Assembly (NCBI RefSeq): GCF_000775915.1
Contig: NZ_BBLT01000001.1
Coordinates: forward strand, 1-64,000
From: Sporocytophaga myxococcoides
GTDB lineage: Bacteria > Bacteroidota > Bacteroidia > Cytophagales > Cytophagaceae
Reading direction: 5' to 3'
Length of the DNA stretch: 64,000 nt
Each line of letters opens with the position of its first letter. Position 1 is the stretch's first letter. Made by a program: the position numbers and the translations under genes. Below the pieces are notes generated by a model that saw only the letters and a list, made by a program, of their open reading frames with translations, ran no database searches and was not told the DNA's origin. Of the stretch, positions 59,773 through 64,000 are shown in pieces.

Positions 59773-60402
59773 ATGAAAGCTAAATTAGTAAAAATAAATT
59801 CTACAAATCCACAAATGAATAAAATCTTGGAGGTAGTAGAAGTTTTGCGAAGGGGTGGTATTATAATTTATCCAACGGACACTGTTTATGGTATTGGCTG
59901 TGATATACATAACCAAAAGGCAGTTGAAAGGCTATGTCAAATAAAAAACATTAATCCTCAGAAAATTAACCTATCTTTTATATGCTATGATTTAAGTCAT
60001 ATTTCCGAATACACAAGAAATTTACCAACACACATTTTTAAAATTATGAAAAAGGCCTTACCAGGTCCTTTCACATTTATTTTAAACGCTAGCGGAAAAG
60101 TTCCTAAAATTCTTCATACAAAAAAGAATACAGTTGGAATAAGAGTTCCAGATAATGCTATTCCGAGGCTTATTGTTAAGGAATTAGGTAATCCAATTAT
60201 AACGACTTCAATAAAAGATGAAGATGCAATATTAGAATATTCAACAGATCCGGAATTGATTTATGAAAAATATAAAGGACTTGTAGATATTGTTATTGAT
60301 GGAGGTTTAGGGAATTTGGAGGCTTCTACAATTGTAGACTGCACAAATGATGATCCAGAGATTATTCGGGAAGGATTGGGGAAAATAGAAGAAGTGTTAT
60401 AG
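59773..60402 (+). CDS. L-threonylcarbamoyladenylate synthase family protein (Sua5/YciO/YrdC)
   Basis: 209 residues, YrdC-fold. Family motifs: [58 protein letters not shown] and [10 protein letters not shown]. TsaC/Sua5 members make threonylcarbamoyl-AMP for tRNA t6A37. The YciO subfamily is similar but of uncertain function, and the [13 protein letters not shown] segment resembles YciO. The exact subfamily is therefore open. Convergent with the acyltransferase gene. Confidence 0.9.
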   Translation: MKAKLVKINSTNPQMNKILEVVEVLRRGGIIIYPTDTVYGIGCDIHNQKAVERLCQIKNINPQKINLSFICYDLSHISEYTRNLPTHIFKIMKKALPGPFTFILNASGKVPKILHTKKNTVGIRVPDNAIPRLIVKELGNPIITTSIKDEDAILEYSTDPELIYEKYKGLVDIVIDGGLGNLEASTIVDCTNDDPEIIREGLGKIEEVL

Positions 60403-60414
60403 TCGGAAGAACCA

Positions 60415-61272
60415 TTAAGAGTCCTTTAGTCTGGTGTTTTTCCACCTTTTATGTGACCAAAGCCAGTCTGAAGGAGATTCTTTAATAGTCTTTTCCAAAG
60501 CATTGCTGTATTTTTCTACCAGTGAAAACTTTTCCTCTGGAAATGGAGGCTCAGACAAAAGTTCATATGTAGTCTCATAATATCCTCTTTTGCTTCTTTT
60601 CATGCTAAGGTAAAATACGGGAAAGGAAGTATTACGTGCTATTTTGTCAGCTCCTACAAAAAAAGGAGTATCTTGATTCAGAAATTTTGTCCAATATTGA
60701 ATTTCTCCTCCCGGTGGTGTTTGATCAGCAACCATAGCAATACCTCTGGTTATGTCTTTTCTCTTAATTATACTCCTTAGGGTATCTTTCATTGGAATTA
60801 AATTAGCTCCGAACTTGGACCTGATTTTTAAGAAAAAACAATCTGATTGTTTACTTTTTAAAGGGCGATAGATTGCATCTACACTATATTCCGAAAGCAT
60901 TGAGGAACTTAATAGGAGCCATTCCCAGTTACATTGATGGCCTGTCAGAACCAGGATAGATTGACCTTTTCTGAGGTATTCGAGAGGAAGTTCAATGTTT
61001 TTTTGAATGACTTGTTTCTTTAATTGTTCTTTGGTAAGAGATGGAATTAATAGAGTCTCTAGGATCGTATCAGTAAGGTTAGTATAAAATTTTCTGGAAA
61101 TTTTATTTATTTCATGAACCGACTTTTCAGGAAATGAATTTTGAAGGTTTTGAAACACAACTTTCCTTCTGTATTTAATTACGTGATAGAGTATAAAACT
61201 TAAAAAATCTGAGAACCAATAAAGCAATGTATTTGGGATAAAATAAAATGCAATTTTTAAAATTGAATACAT
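60415..61272 (-). CDS. LpxL/HtrB-like lauroyl (lysophospholipid) acyltransferase
   Basis: 285 residues. Adds secondary acyl chains to lipid A at the inner membrane. N-terminal hydrophobic segment, YRRKVVFQNLQNSFPEKS, then the catalytic HX4(D/E) motif as VLTGHQCNWEW (His and Glu), AIYRPLKSKQSD, RGIAMVADQTPPGG and NTSFPVFYLSMKR. The D of the classical HX4D is Glu, as in many Bacteroidota members. Ends LWSHKRWKNTR. Divergent from the WbqC-family gene. Confidence 0.93.
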   Translation of the reverse strand: MYSILKIAFYFIPNTLLYWFSDFLSFILYHVIKYRRKVVFQNLQNSFPEKSVHEINKISRKFYTNLTDTILETLLIPSLTKEQLKKQVIQKNIELPLEYLRKGQSILVLTGHQCNWEWLLLSSSMLSEYSVDAIYRPLKSKQSDCFFLKIRSKFGANLIPMKDTLRSIIKRKDITRGIAMVADQTPPGGEIQYWTKFLNQDTPFFVGADKIARNTSFPVFYLSMKRSKRGYYETTYELLSEPPFPEEKFSLVEKYSNALEKTIKESPSDWLWSHKRWKNTRLKDS

Positions 61273-61348
61273 TAAAGGAGATAATTAATACGAATGGATA
61301 AAATTATTAAAATCATTTCTAAAATTGTACTAAATTTTTAGAACATTG

Positions 61349-61969
61349 ATGCAACAAGAATCAGAAAGAATAGTATTAGACTTACAATACCTTCCCTGTA
61401 TCGAATATTTTTTAAATATAATGAATGCGAAGGAAGTTGTTTTTGAAAATTCGGAAAATTATCTTAGGCATACATACAGAAATCGTTGTAAAATATTAAC
61501 GGCAGACAAGGTTTTGGAATTGTCTGTACCTGTAAAGCATGAAGGTAAAAAGCTATATACTGAAGTAGAAATCGATTATTCCCAGAAATGGCTTCAGGTT
61601 CATCAAAGGGCAATTGCATCTGCTTATAGAAATGCTCCTTATTTTGAGTATTATTGGCCGTTTTTTGAAGGTATTTATTCCAAAAATCATACATCTTTAT
61701 TTGATATGAATTTTGATTTTCTGACACTTTGTCTGAAATTATTTCAAATTGAAAAGAATATTTCCTTTACAAACAGTTATATAAAAGAGTACGAGGGTGT
61801 TTTTGATATGAGAAATCGTATTATCCCTAAAAAAAGTCAGATAGACAACCCCAAACTTGGCAGAATAACGTATAAACAAGTGTTTGGCAGGAATTTTGTA
61901 AACAATATGAGCATAATTGATTTACTATTTTGTGAAGGAAATAATGCAAAAAATGTTATAAATATGTAA
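61349..61969 (+). CDS. WbqC-family protein
   Basis: 206 residues. WbqC-like pattern: LQYLPCIEYFLNIMNAKEVVFENSENYLRHTYRNRC, then LSVPVKHEGKKLY and WLQVHQRAIASAYRNAPYFEYYWPFFEGIY. Members lie in O-antigen loci and are thought to aid sugar-nucleotide or glycan chemistry, but no activity is established here. ATG 61349; a TTG directly precedes it. The gap 61970-62123 has a 7-bp hairpin GAACAAA/TTTGTTC without a T-run and no gene. Confidence 0.88.
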   Translation: MQQESERIVLDLQYLPCIEYFLNIMNAKEVVFENSENYLRHTYRNRCKILTADKVLELSVPVKHEGKKLYTEVEIDYSQKWLQVHQRAIASAYRNAPYFEYYWPFFEGIYSKNHTSLFDMNFDFLTLCLKLFQIEKNISFTNSYIKEYEGVFDMRNRIIPKKSQIDNPKLGRITYKQVFGRNFVNNMSIIDLLFCEGNNAKNVINM

Positions 61970-62123
61970 GGGATTGGAATGGAAAAGTGAGGTGGATCGA
62001 ACAAAGGGAAAAATCAATTTGTTCTCTAATCAGGAGAAAGAAGAATAAAATATATTAAATAGTTGGTTATTTATAGTAAAAATAATTTAGATTTACGCTA
62101 TTACTAAATAGCTCCTTTATAAT

Positions 62124-64000
62124 ATGGAAGCAAAATTTTCAAACCGAGTTAAAGAAGTAATTTCCCTCAGCAGGGAAGAGGCGCTTCGTTTAGGCCATGA
62201 TTATATTGGAGCAGAACATCTTTTGCTTGGAATGATCAGGGAAGGGGAAGGAGTTGCAATCAGCCTGTTAAAAAAACTGGGTGTTTCTCTTGAAGAGTTG
62301 AGACTTGCGGTGGAGCAAGCTACAAAAGGTACTGCTACAGGCAATGTTAAAAACCTGGCCAACATTCCCCTTACAAGGCAATCCGAGAAAGTATTAAAGA
62401 TTACTTATCTGGAAGCCAAAATTTTTAAAAGTGAATTAATAGGAACAGAGCATCTGCTTCTGTCAATATTAAGAGATGAAGACAACATTGCAACTCAGAT
62501 TCTGGAAAAATTTGAAGTGAGTTATGATGTAATCAAAGAATTATTAGAATATCATCAGCAAAATCCTATGGCATCAGGCGATACAGACGACTCTGACGAA
62601 GATAGCTCAAGAATCTTCGGAGGAAGTGGTTCAGGTGCTGGCAAAGAGCCGGCCAAGGGAACCACAGAAAAATCCAGAACACCTGTTTTGGATAATTTCG
62701 GCAGAGACCTTACAAAACTTGCAGAAGAAAATAAACTCGACCCTATAGTGGGAAGAGAAAAAGAAATTGAGAGAGTAGCACAGGTTCTTAGCCGTAGAAA
62801 AAAGAACAACCCAATTCTTATTGGAGAACCAGGTGTGGGTAAAACCGCAATTGCTGAAGGTCTGGCATTGAGGATTATTCAAAAGAAAGTTTCAAGGGTA
62901 CTTTTCGGTAAAAGAGTTGTAACTCTGGATCTTGCATCTTTAGTTGCAGGAACGAAATACAGAGGACAATTCGAAGAAAGAATGAAAGCCGTAATGAACG
63001 AGCTGGAAAAATCTCCCGAAGTAATCCTGTTCATTGATGAAATTCATACTATTGTAGGAGCAGGTGGGGCTTCAGGATCGCTTGATGCGTCCAATATGTT
63101 TAAACCAGCTCTTGCCAGAGGAGATATACAATGTATTGGTGCTACTACTTTGGATGAATATAGACAATATATTGAAAAAGATGGAGCTCTTGCAAGAAGG
63201 TTCCAGATTGTTATGGTTGATGCAACTACTCCGGAAGAGACAATAGAGATATTGACTAACATTAAGGATAAGTATGAAGATCATCACCATGTTAATTATT
63301 CTGACGAAGCAATTGCTGCTTGTGTAAAATTATCAGACAGATATATCAGTGATAGATTTTTACCCGATAAAGCAATAGATGTTCTTGATGAAGCAGGAGC
63401 AAGAGTGCATATAAATAATATACACGTTCCGGCTGATATCGTGAAGCTTGAAGAGCAGATCGAAAACATCAAGAAGGAAAAAAATAAGGTTGTAAAAAGC
63501 CAGAAATACGAAGAAGCTGCTCAACTTCGTGATAAGGAGAAAAAATTCCTTGAACAGCTTGATGCTGCTAAAGTTAGATGGGAAGAAGAAACCCGTAAAA
63601 AGAGATACTCTGTTACTGAAGAAAATGTAGCTGAAGTAATTGCTATGATGACAGGAATTCCTGTAAACAGAGTAGCTCAAAATGAAGGTAATAAATTGCT
63701 TGGAATGGGTAACGAGCTTAAAGGCAAAGTTATCGGTCAGGATCAGGCAATTGAAAAGCTTGTGAAAGCAATTCAGAGAACAAGAGTAGGATTAAAAGAT
63801 CCTAAAAAGCCAATAGGATCATTCATTTTCCTGGGCCCTACAGGGGTTGGTAAAACAGAGCTTGCTAAAGTACTAGCAACATATTTGTTCGACAAAGAAG
63901 ATTCTCTTGTTAGAATAGATATGAGTGAATATATGGAGAAATTCTCCGTAAGCAGACTTGTTGGAGCACCTCCAGGATACGTTGGTTACGAAGAAGGTGG
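62124..64000 (+). CDS. clpC: ClpC AAA+ unfoldase of the Clp protease (3' end outside window)
   Basis: ATG at 62124; 625 complete codons before the window ends. N-terminal Clp-N double repeat ([31 protein letters not shown]), first AAA+ module with Walker [11 protein letters not shown], Walker [11 protein letters not shown] and the GARVH box. A UVR-like coiled middle segment follows (about 450-495, [13 protein letters not shown]), then the start of module 2 with [10 protein letters not shown] and [10 protein letters not shown]. The middle domain marks it as ClpC rather than ClpA or ClpB. Feeds substrates to ClpP; clpS in this window is a likely adaptor. Confidence 0.97.
   Translation, partial: MEAKFSNRVKEVISLSREEALRLGHDYIGAEHLLLGMIREGEGVAISLLKKLGVSLEELRLAVEQATKGTATGNVKNLANIPLTRQSEKVLKITYLEAKIFKSELIGTEHLLLSILRDEDNIATQILEKFEVSYDVIKELLEYHQQNPMASGDTDDSDEDSSRIFGGSGSGAGKEPAKGTTEKSRTPVLDNFGRDLTKLAEENKLDPIVGREKEIERVAQVLSRRKKNNPILIGEPGVGKTAIAEGLALRIIQKKVSRVLFGKRVVTLDLASLVAGTKYRGQFEERMKAVMNELEKSPEVILFIDEIHTIVGAGGASGSLDASNMFKPALARGDIQCIGATTLDEYRQYIEKDGALARRFQIVMVDATTPEETIEILTNIKDKYEDHHHVNYSDEAIAACVKLSDRYISDRFLPDKAIDVLDEAGARVHINNIHVPADIVKLEEQIENIKKEKNKVVKSQKYEEAAQLRDKEKKFLEQLDAAKVRWEEETRKKRYSVTEENVAEVIAMMTGIPVNRVAQNEGNKLLGMGNELKGKVIGQDQAIEKLVKAIQRTRVGLKDPKKPIGSFIFLGPTGVGKTELAKVLATYLFDKEDSLVRIDMSEYMEKFSVSRLVGAPPGYVGYEEG

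Noticed and set aside
61999-62024. Hairpin GAACAAA/TTTGTTC after the WbqC-family gene as a terminator
   Set aside because: No T-run follows and the stem is short; left unassigned.
62555-63680. Several minus-strand frames of 72-106 codons inside clpC
   Set aside because: clpC is intact on the plus strand with both Walker A sites; these are antisense shadows.
1-64000. CRISPR arrays, insertion sequences, integrases, phage genes or toxin-antitoxin pairs
   Set aside because: No regularly spaced direct repeats, transposase or integrase motifs, or paired small toxin/antitoxin frames were seen.

Overview
The window is a low-GC (AT-rich) chromosomal segment of a Bacteroidota bacterium, most likely a cellulose-degrading member of the Cytophagales (Cytophaga/Sporocytophaga-like). 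The organism call is an inference. It rests on a 2,173-residue GH8 glycosidase ending in a type IX secretion (T9SS) sorting domain, promoters of the Bacteroidota type (TTTG, about 19-20 nt, TAnnTTTG), scarce Shine-Dalgarno sequences, and family members typical of the phylum (Bacteroidota LptD, TamB, WbqC, DUF4136, DivIVA-FolB-ChaN). No rRNA, CRISPR array, insertion sequence, phage or plasmid gene was seen. Most of the window is ordinary core genome.

Layout. 1-1020: end of an Old Yellow Enzyme gene. 1021-4122: accessory stretch with a structured 102-nt inverted-repeat element, three tandem paralogous DNRLRE-type surface lipoproteins and a decayed fourth copy. 4226-6224: ECF sigma factor, membrane protein and outer-membrane barrel operon. 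6438-7847: HtrA/Deg protease. 7987-13503: GH3-family ligase, dxr, rseP and a LysM protein. 13699-18075: Nudix hydrolase, rnhB, gcvT, comB and ilvE. 18355-22816: divergent lptD versus amidase and MCE/MlaD. 23096-29894: carboxyltransferase, SirB1-like, thioredoxin-like, PPTase, WD40, then the tightly packed divIVA-folB-chaN. 29936-32881: two small uncharacterised genes, then pheA and an aminotransferase behind a transcription attenuator. 32964-39250: sugar transporter, orphan T9SS-tail protein, hemE, hldE-type kinase, aspartate aminotransferase, DUF4136 lipoprotein. 39382-50845: TamB, DMT transporter, truncated receiver, glycosyltransferase fusion, recR, clpS, sodium symporter, ATL protein, Hsp20 and a small conserved protein. 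51189-57710: GH8 giant. 58059-64000: tRNA-Ser, thioesterase, mltG, Sua5-type synthase, LpxL-type acyltransferase, WbqC family, and the start of clpC.

Envelope biogenesis dominates: isoprenoid precursor (dxr), intramembrane and periplasmic proteolysis (rseP, deg), LPS core and lipid A supply and export (hldE-type kinase, LpxL-type, lptD), lipid transport (MCE, TamB) and peptidoglycan enzymes (amidase, mltG).

The most interesting regulatory observation is at 30724-30864, upstream of pheA. A well-matched promoter starts a transcript almost at the ATG of a 16-codon leader peptide rich in Phe and Tyr codons. Mutually exclusive antiterminator and terminator hairpins follow. This has the layout of a phenylalanine-responsive ribosome-mediated attenuator. 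Two further patterns stand out. Several genes have TAnnTTTG only 4-7 nt before their ATG, suggesting leaderless or near-leaderless mRNAs. Two large envelope genes (lptD, tamB) have no ATG/GTG/TTG that keeps a normal N-terminus and appear to start at ATT. All functional calls come from reading motifs by eye. No database search was run.
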